A stretch of DNA of 12,217 nt from an uncultured Lachnospira sp. GTDB lineage: Bacteria > Bacillota > Clostridia > Lachnospirales > Lachnospiraceae. The DNA lies in assembly GCA_947169835.1 (NCBI GenBank), contig CAMVRH010000014.1, positions 1-12,217 of the forward strand. The letters run 5' to 3'. The notes under the pieces are model-generated. The model did no database searches. It was not told the DNA's origin and was given only the letters and a program-made list of their open reading frames with translations. Positions 1 through 6,761 of this stretch are shown in pieces; position 1 is the stretch's first letter; every line of letters starts with the position of its first letter. Position numbers and translations under genes: made by a program.

Positions 1-22
1 TAATAACTTGACTCTTCTTCAT
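1..22 (-). CDS. Start of a further gene in the ABC operon (partial, 7 codons)
   Basis: An ATG at 22-20 shares one base with the TAA stop (24-22) of the GldFG-like gene, giving a TAATG overlap. An AAGGAG Shine-Dalgarno lies at 34-39, inside the end of that gene. The seven visible codons read MKKSQVI, and the frame is open to the window edge. In Firmicutes and Bacteroidetes a GldG-like ABC gene is often followed by a gene for a DUF4340-type membrane-anchored protein, so that is the likeliest identity. This is inferred from context only, because seven residues cannot identify a family. The stop/start overlap and the ribosome binding site support a real, translationally coupled gene. Confidence 0.55.
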
Positions 23-2259
23 TATTTCTTTCTCCTTACAGCCCATGTGATAATACCAAATCCTAGTAACAAGATTGGAAGAGCAATCACAAATACGATC
101 ATACATATTCTAACTGCCATATTTGATACTGTAAGCGGCTGAACTTGCAAACTCTTCTTAGCAACAGTAACAGTTTCCACGTCTGTATCAATATATTTAT
201 CAAGAGCATTGCTCAACACTTCTGTATTAGCATTTGATGCCATTGCATCAATGCTGTCAGAAAGTGAATAAACTGATGAGAATACTAGCATTTCTGCTTG
301 CTTATTGTTTGCTTTATCTGTTCCAATGCTTGAAGCCTCAGTAGCCGCAACATTTTTCTCTACAGATACTACAAAGTCAAATGGTCCACTTACATCGCCT
401 TTTTCTTTTGTACTCTTCTTTGCATGGTTAGGGTCAGTCTTTAGTACCGCCTTATTAGATGATGGCGCAAGTGATGAATAAACAATATCCTCATTCTTCT
501 TGTCTTTCTTAGTTAATCCAATACTGTATACTGAAAGAACTGGTCCAGAGATGCCATCGGCAAATCCTTCTTTACCTTCCGCCATTGCAAACAATGGTCC
601 GCCAGATCCATCCATCTGCATAGGCATATAGCAATTCTCATCATTTTCTGCCACTAGTCCTTTTTGAACTTTGATATTGTAAGCTTCAAATATAGAATAG
701 AAATTTGGCTTATCCTCAGCATATGAATTTGCTGCTTCTAGTCCAGCAATTACTTTGCCGCCTTCTTCTAGATATTTTTTAACAAGGCTAGCCTCGCTCT
801 TTGTGTAATCTTTCTGAGGGCCCATTATTAATAGAACTGCACACTTGTCTGTAGTCAATTCTTCCTGACCTTTCTTTGTATTAAGGTTGATAGTCTTAAT
901 CTGGCCATTATGCTTCTTGATAATATCTGTCATGTTTTCTATTGTTCCAAGTGCTTGAGCATCAGCTGTTTCTTTGTGTCCTTCTACCTGGTAAATAGTA
1001 TATAACTCATCTGACTGAACATATGTAAGAGCACCATCAATCTGTCCTTCTGCGTCAAAGGCAGTAGGTTGTGATTGCTGTCCATACATAGCAGCCTGTT
1101 GATCCATAACAAACATATCTTGATAATCAATTACTTTTGATTTCTTATTCTTTTTGTTTACTATTATCAAACTTCCTTCAGTAGGGCTCTGTTCTGTATA
1201 TTGTTTATAGAAGTTTGGATTCTGTTTTGTATCTTTAAATTCAACATTGATATGGCTAGATGCTGCTTCATATCTCTGTAATGTTTTATAAATATAGTCT
1301 TTATAAACATCTTTCTGCATAGCACCTTTTGAAGACATTACATAAATATCAATGTCCTTATCAAGTTTGCTTAGCATCTTTTCTGTCTTATCTGAAATTG
1401 AATATATTTTTTCTTGTGTTGTATCAACTGTAGCTGCTGGTACATTTTTTGTAACAACATTTGCTAGTAGGTTAACAAATACCACTAGCACTAAAACTAC
1501 TGCGATAGTAACTACGCTGAACACACCTGTTCCAATTGTATTTTTCGATACACTCCATCTGCGCTTTTGAACAGACTGACATGTTAGGAACAAGAACAAT
1601 ACTATGATTGATACATAGTAGACAATGTTACTTAGTGTTATTTGTCCCGCCATAATGTTATTAAGTGGTGACATTGTATCGAACACACTTAGAATATCTG
1701 TAATTACGTTTCCACCTTGAGAAATCAAGTTAGTGATTGTGCTCATAAAGAATCCCAAGAACATTACTACTACACCTATAATAGCTGCAATGATTTGCAT
1801 TTCTGTGATTGATGAAATAAATACACCAATTGCAATCAATGCTGCACCGTATAGGACAAATCCTAATATTGTAGTGTAAGCTAGCTTAAATGATACTGTT
1901 CCAAAGATTGAAAGAATCAATGGATATGTACACATAACTAGCACTGGGATAGCAAATATTGTAAGTAATGCTAAATATTTTCCTAGCACTACTTTGAATA
2001 GCGATACTGGAGAAGTCAAAATTAACTGGTCAGTTTTTTGACGTCTCTCATCTGCCATTACCTTCATTGTCAAAATTGGTACAAATAGCGCAAGTCCCAT
2101 TGCACCATAGAACACTGGTGGTTCCATATTTGGATATCCTTGCATCATATTATATAGTACAAAGAATATCGCGGAAATGAGTATTGAAGCTGCAACAAAG
2201 ATGCAACCTATTACTGATGAAAAATATGATTTTAGTTCTCTCTTATAGATCGCTTTCAT
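22..2259 (-). CDS. Fused ABC-2 permease / GldG-like auxiliary protein
   Basis: Membrane component of an ABC-2 type exporter or membrane-remodelling complex, partner of the ATPase encoded just upstream. The N-terminal ~270 residues carry about seven hydrophobic helices: roughly 15-40, 50-70, 90-120, 128-152, 157-178, 212-230 and 246-270. The motif ADERRQKTDQLILTSP follows helix 2 and is typical of GldF-like ABC-2 permeases. A large hydrophilic region (about 275-705) resembles the GldG / ABC_transp_aux family. A final helix (about 716-740) ends in RRKK, so the big domain should sit outside the cytoplasm, anchored at both ends. The ATG at 2259 is preferred over the in-frame GTG at 2265, because GGAGGT (2268-2273) is 8 nt from the ATG but only 2 nt from the GTG; the protein is then 745 aa. 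It overlaps the ATPase gene by 17 bp. In gliding Bacteroidetes GldF and GldG are separate proteins. The substrate is unknown. Confidence 0.85.
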   Translation of the reverse strand: MKAIYKRELKSYFSSVIGCIFVAASILISAIFFVLYNMMQGYPNMEPPVFYGAMGLALFVPILTMKVMADERRQKTDQLILTSPVSLFKVVLGKYLALLTIFAIPVLVMCTYPLILSIFGTVSFKLAYTTILGFVLYGAALIAIGVFISSITEMQIIAAIIGVVVMFLGFFMSTITNLISQGGNVITDILSVFDTMSPLNNIMAGQITLSNIVYYVSIIVLFLFLTCQSVQKRRWSVSKNTIGTGVFSVVTIAVVLVLVVFVNLLANVVTKNVPAATVDTTQEKIYSISDKTEKMLSKLDKDIDIYVMSSKGAMQKDVYKDYIYKTLQRYEAASSHINVEFKDTKQNPNFYKQYTEQSPTEGSLIIVNKKNKKSKVIDYQDMFVMDQQAAMYGQQSQPTAFDAEGQIDGALTYVQSDELYTIYQVEGHKETADAQALGTIENMTDIIKKHNGQIKTINLNTKKGQEELTTDKCAVLLIMGPQKDYTKSEASLVKKYLEEGGKVIAGLEAANSYAEDKPNFYSIFEAYNIKVQKGLVAENDENCYMPMQMDGSGGPLFAMAEGKEGFADGISGPVLSVYSIGLTKKDKKNEDIVYSSLAPSSNKAVLKTDPNHAKKSTKEKGDVSGPFDFVVSVEKNVAATEASSIGTDKANNKQAEMLVFSSVYSLSDSIDAMASNANTEVLSNALDKYIDTDVETVTVAKKSLQVQPLTVSNMAVRICMIVFVIALPILLLGFGIITWAVRRKK

Positions 2260-3325
2260 CTTCACTCACCTCCTCTTCTATTACTGTCACTGTTTCAGAA
2301 ACTTCGCCATCTTCTGTTTCTATCACAGTCTCTGTCACTACAACATCTGTATCATCTTTATCTTTTTTCTTTGACTTCTTCTCAGGAGCCTTGTAGTCTT
2401 CTGTAATCTCTAGGAATACATCCTCCAAAGAACTCTCCTTATAGTTCATGCCAACAATAGGGAGTCCCTTTGAAGCACAGATTGCAAATAATCCAGAACG
2501 AATATCTGAATCTGAATCAGTTTTAACAGTAAGGACAATACCTTCTGCGGCTTCTTTTACATTGTAATCTTTTACTGAAGCCATATCTTCTACAAGTGCT
2601 TCTACTATAGTTTTATCGCCTTGGATAGTTACCTCTAAGATGTTTTCTTTAACTACATCTTTTGATAGTTCTGCCTCTGTACCTTCAGCCACTAACTTAC
2701 CTTGTGAAATTACATAAATGTAATCACAAACCTCACTGACTTCTGGTAACAAATGAGAACTTAAGATTACTGTATGATCTGAGCCTAAAGATTTAATTAA
2801 CTCTCTAATCTCAACAATCTGCTTTGGATCAAGACCAACTGTTGGCTCATCCAAAATAATAATCTCTGGCATATCAACAATAGCTTGAGCAATACCAACT
2901 CTTTGCTTATAACCTTTTGAAAGGTTTCTAATTAATCTTCCATATACTTCTTTAATGCCAGTTTTCTCTACGGCAGCCTCTATAGCAGCCGCTCTATCCT
3001 TTTTAGGAATCTGTTTTAGTTCTGCTACAAACTTTAAGTATTCCTCTACTGTCATTTCATTATATAGAGGTGGCTGCTCTGGCAAATAACCAACTGAAGC
3101 CTTTGCCTGCTTACTCTCTTTTAAAATATCGAAACCATTTACTTTTACAGTTCCGCTAGTAGCACCTATGTAGCCAGTAATAATATTCATAGTAGTAGAT
3201 TTACCAGCACCATTTGGTCCTAGAAATCCATAGACTTTTCCGCCCTCTATTTCAAGGTTAAGTCCATCTACTGCCACATTAGCGCCATACTTTTTTACTA
3301 GATTTTCAATCTGTATTACGCTCAT
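2243..3325 (-). CDS. ABC transporter ATP-binding protein (GldA/ABC-2 type) with charged tail
   Basis: Cytoplasmic ATPase that should power the permease encoded next. All nucleotide-binding motifs are visible: Walker A GPNGAGKS (36-43), Q-loop Q84 in LPEQPPL, a variant signature LSKGYKQ (135-141), Walker B IIILDEP (155-161, catalytic E160), D-loop GLDP and switch H191. LPEQPPLY and LSKGYKQRVG are characteristic of the GldA/CcmA-like ABC-2 subgroup. The usual accessory C-terminal domain ends near EDVFLEITED (301-310). About 50 further residues follow: a lysine-rich stretch (315-323), then a Thr/Val/Glu-rich acidic stretch to the end. This tail is not part of the standard family and lies just before and within the overlap with the permease gene. 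The Shine-Dalgarno is CGGAGGAAAGAAAATG. The gene follows the rplT terminator, so it probably has its own promoter in 3326-3400. Substrate is unknown. Confidence 0.93.
   Translation of the reverse strand: MSVIQIENLVKKYGANVAVDGLNLEIEGGKVYGFLGPNGAGKSTTMNIITGYIGATSGTVKVNGFDILKESKQAKASVGYLPEQPPLYNEMTVEEYLKFVAELKQIPKKDRAAAIEAAVEKTGIKEVYGRLIRNLSKGYKQRVGIAQAIVDMPEIIILDEPTVGLDPKQIVEIRELIKSLGSDHTVILSSHLLPEVSEVCDYIYVISQGKLVAEGTEAELSKDVVKENILEVTIQGDKTIVEALVEDMASVKDYNVKEAAEGIVLTVKTDSDSDIRSGLFAICASKGLPIVGMNYKESSLEDVFLEITEDYKAPEKKSKKKDKDDTDVVVTETVIETEDGEVSETVTVIEEEVSEDESDL
2268..2273 (-). promoter_or_regulatory. Shine-Dalgarno deciding the GldFG-like start
   Basis: GGAGGT lies inside the ATPase coding region, 8 nt before the ATG at 2259 and only 2 nt before the alternative GTG at 2265. 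This spacing favours the ATG. The site implies translational coupling with the ATPase gene. Confidence 0.75.
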
Positions 3326-3403
3326 TTTCTTTCCTCCGTCAAAATTTATATTTCACACTATATACTATTTTATTCAAAAATATGTTCATTTTGTGAAATA
3401 AAA
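3326..3403 (-). promoter_or_regulatory. Intergenic region, probable promoter of the ABC operon
   Basis: These 78 nt lie between the rplT terminator and the ATPase start, so transcription of the ABC genes most likely starts here unless the terminator is read through. The region is very AT-rich and contains several imperfect -10-like hexamers on the minus strand (TAAAAT, TATATA, TATAAA). I cannot find one paired with a good -35 at 16-18 nt, so no promoter is assigned to exact bases. A perfect 9-bp inverted repeat (TATTTCACA at 3400-3392, TGTGAAATA at 3357-3349 on the minus strand) brackets the candidates. The ATPase Shine-Dalgarno GGAGG is at its downstream end. Confidence 0.4.
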
Positions 3404-3430
3404 AGGACACAAAAATATATTTTGTGTCCT
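3400..3430 (-). terminator. Intrinsic terminator of the infC-rpmI-rplT operon
   Basis: A perfect 11-bp inverted repeat, AGGACACAAAA / TTTTGTGTCCT with a 5-nt loop (3404-3430), starts 7 nt after the rplT stop. On the minus strand it is followed by TTTTATTT. The other side reads A-rich on the plus strand, so it works as a one-way terminator for minus-strand transcription. Confidence 0.92.
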
Positions 3431-3437
3431 AAAAAAA

Positions 3438-3794
3438 TTACTGAATGTTTTCTTTTGCAACTTCTACTAACTTTGCAAATCCATCAGCATCATTTACAGC
3501 CATATCTGCTAGCATCTTTCTGTTGATATCGATATCAGCCTTCTTTAGTCCATACATGAACTTGCTGTATGATAGTCCGTTGATTCTTGATGCAGCATTG
3601 ATTCTTGCAATCCATAACTGTCTAAACTGACGTTTTCTTTCTTTTCTTCCTGCGTATGATGTAGCTAAAGCTCTCATTACTGACTGCTTAGCAACTCTAT
3701 ACTGTTTTGATCTAGCTCCTCTATAACCTTTAGCTAGTTTCAAAACTCTTTTATGTCTTTTCTTTGCGTTTAATCCGCCTTTAACTCTTGCCAT
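3438..3794 (-). CDS. rplT: Large subunit ribosomal protein bL20
   Basis: Ribosomal protein L20 binds 23S rRNA and is needed early in 50S assembly. In several bacteria it also represses its own operon through the infC or rpmI mRNA. The 118-aa product has the family's usual length. It begins MARVKGG, continues with the basic segment [18 protein letters not shown], and carries the conserved [18 protein letters not shown] helix region, followed by the globular end [24 protein letters not shown] (67-90). It lies 23 nt after rpmI with a GGAGG Shine-Dalgarno and is the last gene of the operon before an 11-bp hairpin terminator. It is the expected effector of the attenuator in the infC leader. Confidence 0.98.
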   Translation of the reverse strand: MARVKGGLNAKKRHKRVLKLAKGYRGARSKQYRVAKQSVMRALATSYAGRKERKRQFRQLWIARINAASRINGLSYSKFMYGLKKADIDINRKMLADMAVNDADGFAKLVEVAKENIQ

Positions 3795-3817
3795 TTTAAT
3801 TTCCTCCTAACTTTAGA

Positions 3818-4015
3818 TTATAGATATGGTAATATCTTCTTCATATTTTTTTCGTTTGTCTTATCAGCTGTTGTAGCCTTACGTAGGTTACGTTTTCTCT
3901 TAGCTGACTTCTTAGTCAAAATATGTGACTTGTAAGCTTTGTTTCTCTTTAGTTTGCCAGTGCCAGTCTTTTTAAATCTCTTGGCAGCTGCTCTGTTTGT
4001 TTTAATCTTTGGCAT
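3818..4015 (-). CDS. rpmI: Large subunit ribosomal protein bL35
   Basis: Small basic 50S ribosomal protein of 65 aa, the family's usual length. It starts [20 protein letters not shown], the standard L35 N-terminus, and has the basic middle [23 protein letters not shown] (23-45) and the C-terminal KKILPYL. It lies between infC (27-nt gap) and rplT (23-nt gap), the canonical infC-rpmI-rplT order. The start is set by GGAGG about 8 nt upstream of the ATG. No anomaly is seen. Confidence 0.98.
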   Translation of the reverse strand: MPKIKTNRAAAKRFKKTGTGKLKRNKAYKSHILTKKSAKRKRNLRKATTADKTNEKNMKKILPYL

Positions 4016-4042
4016 AATAATTCCCTCCTAATATTTCACGCC

Positions 4043-4549
4043 CTAGCGCTTCTTCTCTAAAAACATAGTCATGTTTCTACCTTCAAGTTTTGGCTTCTTA
4101 GTGATTTCTGCAATGTCTTCTAACAATTCTGCGAAATCATCAAGAACTGTTGCATTACTACTAATATGAGCCATCTCACGACCTCTAAATCTAAGTGTAA
4201 CTTTAACCTTATCGCCCTTCTCTAAGAACTTTCTAGCATTGTTAGCCTTAGTCTTCATATCGTGGATTTCCACATTAGGTGAAAGCCTTATTTCTTTAGT
4301 CTCAACTACGTGCTGTTTCTTTTTGGCTTCTTTTTCTTTTTTCTGTTGTTCATATTTGAACTTTCCGTAATCCATGATTTTACAAACAGGTGGGTTTGCT
4401 TTTGGTGAAATCTTAATCAAATCAAGATCTTCATCGTAAGCCATCTGCTGTGCTTCTCTAGCTGACATTACGCCAACCTGCTCACCGTCTGATCCAATCA
4501 CGCGAACTTCGTCATCTCTGATTTGCTCGTTAATCTGTACTTTGTTAAT
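4043..4549 (-). CDS. infC: Translation initiation factor IF-3, probable AUU start
   Basis: IF3 binds the 30S subunit, keeps it apart from 50S and checks start-codon/initiator-tRNA pairing. The N domain contains SAREAQQMAYDEDLDLIKIS and PVCKIMDYGKFKYE. A lysine-rich linker helix follows, then the C domain with KEIRLSPNVEIHDMKTKANNA, VTLRFRGREMAH and the C-terminal RNMTMFLEKKR. Starting at the first canonical codon (GTG at 4501) would give only 152 aa and would drop the conserved INEQIRDDEVR segment, which is encoded in frame just upstream. That segment leads back to ATT at 4549, 9 nt after a strong GGAGG (4559-4563), giving 168 aa and a first segment INKVQINEQIR. Another in-frame ATT at 4555 is only 3 nt from GGAGG. 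A rare AUU start on infC is established in E. coli, where it provides autoregulation. The start assignment is inference; the gene identity is not in doubt. Confidence 0.95.
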   Translation of the reverse strand: MNKVQINEQIRDDEVRVIGSDGEQVGVMSAREAQQMAYDEDLDLIKISPKANPPVCKIMDYGKFKYEQQKKEKEAKKKQHVVETKEIRLSPNVEIHDMKTKANNARKFLEKGDKVKVTLRFRGREMAHISSNATVLDDFAELLEDIAEITKKPKLEGRNMTMFLEKKR

Positions 4550-4558
4550 TGTAATGCA

Positions 4559-4563
4559 CCTCC
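4559..4563 (-). promoter_or_regulatory. Shine-Dalgarno for the AUU start of infC
   Basis: GGAGG (within TGGAGGTG) is the only strong ribosome binding site upstream of the IF3 frame. No ATG, GTG or TTG is in frame within about 50 nt downstream until the GTG at 4501. This points to the ATT at 4549, with 9-nt spacing, as the start. Confidence 0.75.
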
Positions 4564-4587
4564 AAATTAATTTCCTTTTTTACAAAT

Positions 4588-4618
4588 AAAAAAGTGGATA
4601 ATCACAGAGATTATCCAC
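4588..4618 (-). terminator. Attenuator terminator in the infC leader
   Basis: On the minus strand GTGGATAATC (4618-4609) and GATTATCCAC (4603-4594) form a perfect 10-bp stem with a 5-nt loop TCTGT. Six T residues follow (4593-4588). This intrinsic terminator lies between the infC promoter and the infC start, so it should act as a conditional (attenuating) terminator. It would also stop any transcript reading through from thrS. Confidence 0.88.
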
Positions 4619-4722
4619 ATAAATACAAATTCAAAACACCTATAAAGTGTTTAAAAAGTATGAACCTCGAATCACTCCTCGTGTCTGGGTGAGAGTGGAT
4701 ACTCTGCTTTCTTTTTACAACG
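4588..4722 (-). ncRNA. infC-operon leader with antiterminator/terminator switch (L20-leader-like)
   Basis: From an expected transcription start near 4722, the leader holds several mutually exclusive pairings. AGAGTATCCAC (4705-4695) can pair with the 5' arm and loop of the terminator (4618-4606): 7 + 4 base pairs with a 2-nt bulge, which would block the terminator. The same upstream segment can instead fold locally as AGAGT-ATCC-ACTCT (4705-4692), and CACTC (4697-4693) can also pair with GAGTG (4677-4673). A 6-bp hairpin, AAACAC/GTGTTT (4652-4634), lies between. In Bacillus and other Firmicutes the infC-rpmI-rplT leader terminates when free L20 binds it; the position and layout fit that class. 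I could not test a covariance model, so assignment to the L20 leader family is inference. Confidence 0.7.
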
Positions 4723-4728
4723 TGTAGT

Positions 4729-4757
4729 AATATACCATTATTATGGTACTTTGTCAA
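4729..4757 (-). promoter_or_regulatory. Sigma-A promoter of the infC-rpmI-rplT operon
   Basis: On the minus strand TTGACA (4757-4752) is a perfect -35. After a 17-nt spacer comes TATATT (4734-4729), 5 of 6 to the -10 consensus, preceded by TGG, an extended -10 element. It sits 12 nt after the thrS stop codon. A 16-bp dyad, TACCAT-AATA-ATGGTA (4748-4733), fills most of the spacer and touches the first two bases of the -10. Expected transcription start is near 4722. Confidence 0.85.
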
Positions 4758-4769
4758 ATAAATTCGGGA

Positions 4770-6749
4770 CTATTTTTGCCCTTGATTTCTCTCCTCTTCA
4801 GGAATCTCTTCTCTTATCTCTTTAGACTCAATTTCCTTTGTGATTTGAGAAATAAACTCAACTAATGGCTTAACTCCTTCGTCGCCGGCGAATCTACTTC
4901 TAACTGAAACTGTGCCGTCAGTCTGCTCTTGTTCACCAACTACTAACATATATGGAAGTCTGTTAAGTCTAGCCTCGCGAATCTTGTAACCAATCTTTTC
5001 AGATCTGTTATCAACTGTTACATCTACGCCAGCTTTCTTAAGTTTAGCTGCAACATCGTTTGCATAGTCTTCGTACTTATCTGAAATAGGAAGTACTCTT
5101 ACCTGCTCAGGACATAGCCATGTTGGGAACTTACCAGCATAGTGTTCAATCAACCACGCCAAAGTTCTCTCATAACATCCCATTGATGTCCTGTGAATGA
5201 TGTAAGGTCTTTGTTTGTCACCATTCTCATCTATATAGTACATATCCATCTTCTCTGCTATAGCATTATCAAGCTGGATAGTTACCATTGTGTCTTCTTT
5301 GCCGTATACATTGTCAGCCTGGATATCAATCTTAGGACCGTAGAATGCAGCTTCCCCGTCTTCTTCAGTGAACTCTACTCCTTTTTCTACAAGCAAGTCT
5401 CTAAGAACACCTTGTGAGTGATTCCAATATTCATCATCACCCAGATATTTTTCTCTGTTCTCTGGATCCCACTTTGATAATCTATATCTGACATCATCCT
5501 GAACGCCTAGCACATTAAATACATAATCCACTAGTTCAAGACATCTAGTTAACTCCTGCTTAACCTGGTCTGGTCTAATCATTAAGTGTGCCTCAGTAAT
5601 TGTAAACTGACGTACACGAGTTAAACCATGCATCTCTCCAGAATCTTCATTTCTAAAAAGTGTAGAAGTTTCTGAATATCTAATAGGAAGATCTCTGTAT
5701 GATCTTTGCTCATTCTTATAAATATAATATTGGAATGGACATGTCATAGGACGAAGTGTCAAAACTTCATCATCCTTTTCTTCGTCGCCCAATACAAACA
5801 TCGACTCTTTGTAGTGATCCCAGTGACCTGAAATCTTAAACAAATCATTCTTGGCCATTAGAGGTGTACGTGTACGCTGATAGCCCCACTCATTATCCTC
5901 CAAATCTTCAATCCATCTTTGAAGTTTCATAATCATCTTTGTGCCCTTAGGAGTAAACAAAGGAAGACCCTGACCTATTACATCAACTGTTGTAAATAGA
6001 CCCATCTCACGACCAAGTCTGTTGTGGTCTCTTCTCTTCGCTTCTTCTAATGACTCAAGATAAGCTGCCAATTCTTTTTTATCGTCAAAAGCTGTACCAT
6101 AAATTCTTTGTAGTCTAGCTTTGTTTTCGTCGCCTCTCCAGTAAGCCATAGATGATGAGATAAGTTTGAACGCTTTAACTTGTTTAGTACTCATTAGATG
6201 AGGTCCTGCACAAAGGTCAACAAACTTCTCACCCTGACTATAGAATGAAATGATAGAATCCTCAGGCAAATCCTGGATAAGTTCAACTTTATAATCCTCT
6301 TTTCTGTCTGCCATATATTTAATGGCATCCTCGCGAGGCAAAGTAAATCTCTTAATCTCTGCGCCCTCTTTAATAATCTTCTTCATTTCTGCTTCTATAG
6401 CATCTAAATCATCACGAGTAAATGGCTCGTGCTCAAAATCATAATAAAAGCCTGTATCAGTGGCTGGTCCTATAGCCAACTTAGTCTCAGGATAAAGACG
6501 CTTAACAGCCTCCGCCAAAATATGACTAGCGGTATGTCTGTAAGCTTTTTTACCTTCGTCATCGTTGAAGGTCAAAATATTTAATTTACAGTCTTTGTCG
6601 ATGGTGGTTCTTAAGTCTACTACTTCACCATCTACCTCTCCTGCGCAAGCTGCTCTACCCAAGCCTGGCGCTATATCAAAAGCTATGTCTTTAACAGACA
6701 TAGCCTCTGAGTATTCTTTTGCCGATCCATCTTTTAATGTGATTTTCAT
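4770..6749 (-). CDS. thrS: Threonyl-tRNA synthetase
   Basis: Cytoplasmic class II aminoacyl-tRNA synthetase that charges tRNA-Thr and edits mischarged Ser-tRNA. Domains in order: TGS (about 1-61), editing domain (about 65-225) with HTASH (H72, H76) and CAGPH (C180, H184), catalytic core (about 240-540) and anticodon-binding domain (about 545-640). Motif 2 lies in YRDLPIRYSETSTLFRNE (351-368). The catalytic zinc ligands by alignment to E. coli are C337 (RPMTCPF), H388 (TEAHLM) and H519 (IIHRTSMG). Motif 3 includes GCYERTLAWLIEH. At 659 aa it is near the usual 640, with a charged C-terminal tail of about 20 residues. The Shine-Dalgarno AAGGAG (6755-6760) overlaps the stop codon of the CAP gene upstream, so translation is probably coupled. 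There is no room for a T-box leader directly upstream. Confidence 0.98.
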   Translation of the reverse strand: MKITLKDGSAKEYSEAMSVKDIAFDIAPGLGRAACAGEVDGEVVDLRTTIDKDCKLNILTFNDDEGKKAYRHTASHILAEAVKRLYPETKLAIGPATDTGFYYDFEHEPFTRDDLDAIEAEMKKIIKEGAEIKRFTLPREDAIKYMADRKEDYKVELIQDLPEDSIISFYSQGEKFVDLCAGPHLMSTKQVKAFKLISSSMAYWRGDENKARLQRIYGTAFDDKKELAAYLESLEEAKRRDHNRLGREMGLFTTVDVIGQGLPLFTPKGTKMIMKLQRWIEDLEDNEWGYQRTRTPLMAKNDLFKISGHWDHYKESMFVLGDEEKDDEVLTLRPMTCPFQYYIYKNEQRSYRDLPIRYSETSTLFRNEDSGEMHGLTRVRQFTITEAHLMIRPDQVKQELTRCLELVDYVFNVLGVQDDVRYRLSKWDPENREKYLGDDEYWNHSQGVLRDLLVEKGVEFTEEDGEAAFYGPKIDIQADNVYGKEDTMVTIQLDNAIAEKMDMYYIDENGDKQRPYIIHRTSMGCYERTLAWLIEHYAGKFPTWLCPEQVRVLPISDKYEDYANDVAAKLKKAGVDVTVDNRSEKIGYKIREARLNRLPYMLVVGEQEQTDGTVSVRSRFAGDEGVKPLVEFISQITKEIESKEIREEIPEEERNQGQK

Positions 6750-6754
6750 ATTGT

Positions 6755-6761
6755 CTCCTTA
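6755..6761 (-). promoter_or_regulatory. thrS Shine-Dalgarno overlapping upstream stop codon
   Basis: TAAGGAG combines the TAA stop of the CAP-domain gene (6761-6759) with the thrS Shine-Dalgarno. The ATG follows 5 nt later. This suggests that ribosomes ending on the upstream gene help start thrS translation. Confidence 0.75.

Noticed and set aside
1352..2396. Plus-strand open frames at 1352-1570 and 2184-2396
   Set aside because: They lie antisense to the GldFG-like and ATPase genes. Their Ser/Thr/Val-rich composition is the reverse of the real coding sequence, and no ribosome binding site is seen.
3445..3630. Plus-strand open frame opposite rplT
   Set aside because: Complementary to a highly conserved ribosomal protein gene, with no independent evidence of expression.
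4570..4623. Small leader ORF (ATG TGG ATA ATC ...) in the infC leader as a regulatory peptide
   Set aside because: No Shine-Dalgarno precedes the ATG, the reading frame is simply the terminator hairpin and its T-run, and no run of regulatory codons is present.
4733..4748. Dyad TACCAT-AATA-ATGGTA as a thrS terminator
   Set aside because: The stem is only 6 A/T-rich base pairs and no T-run follows on the minus strand. It lies inside the infC promoter spacer.
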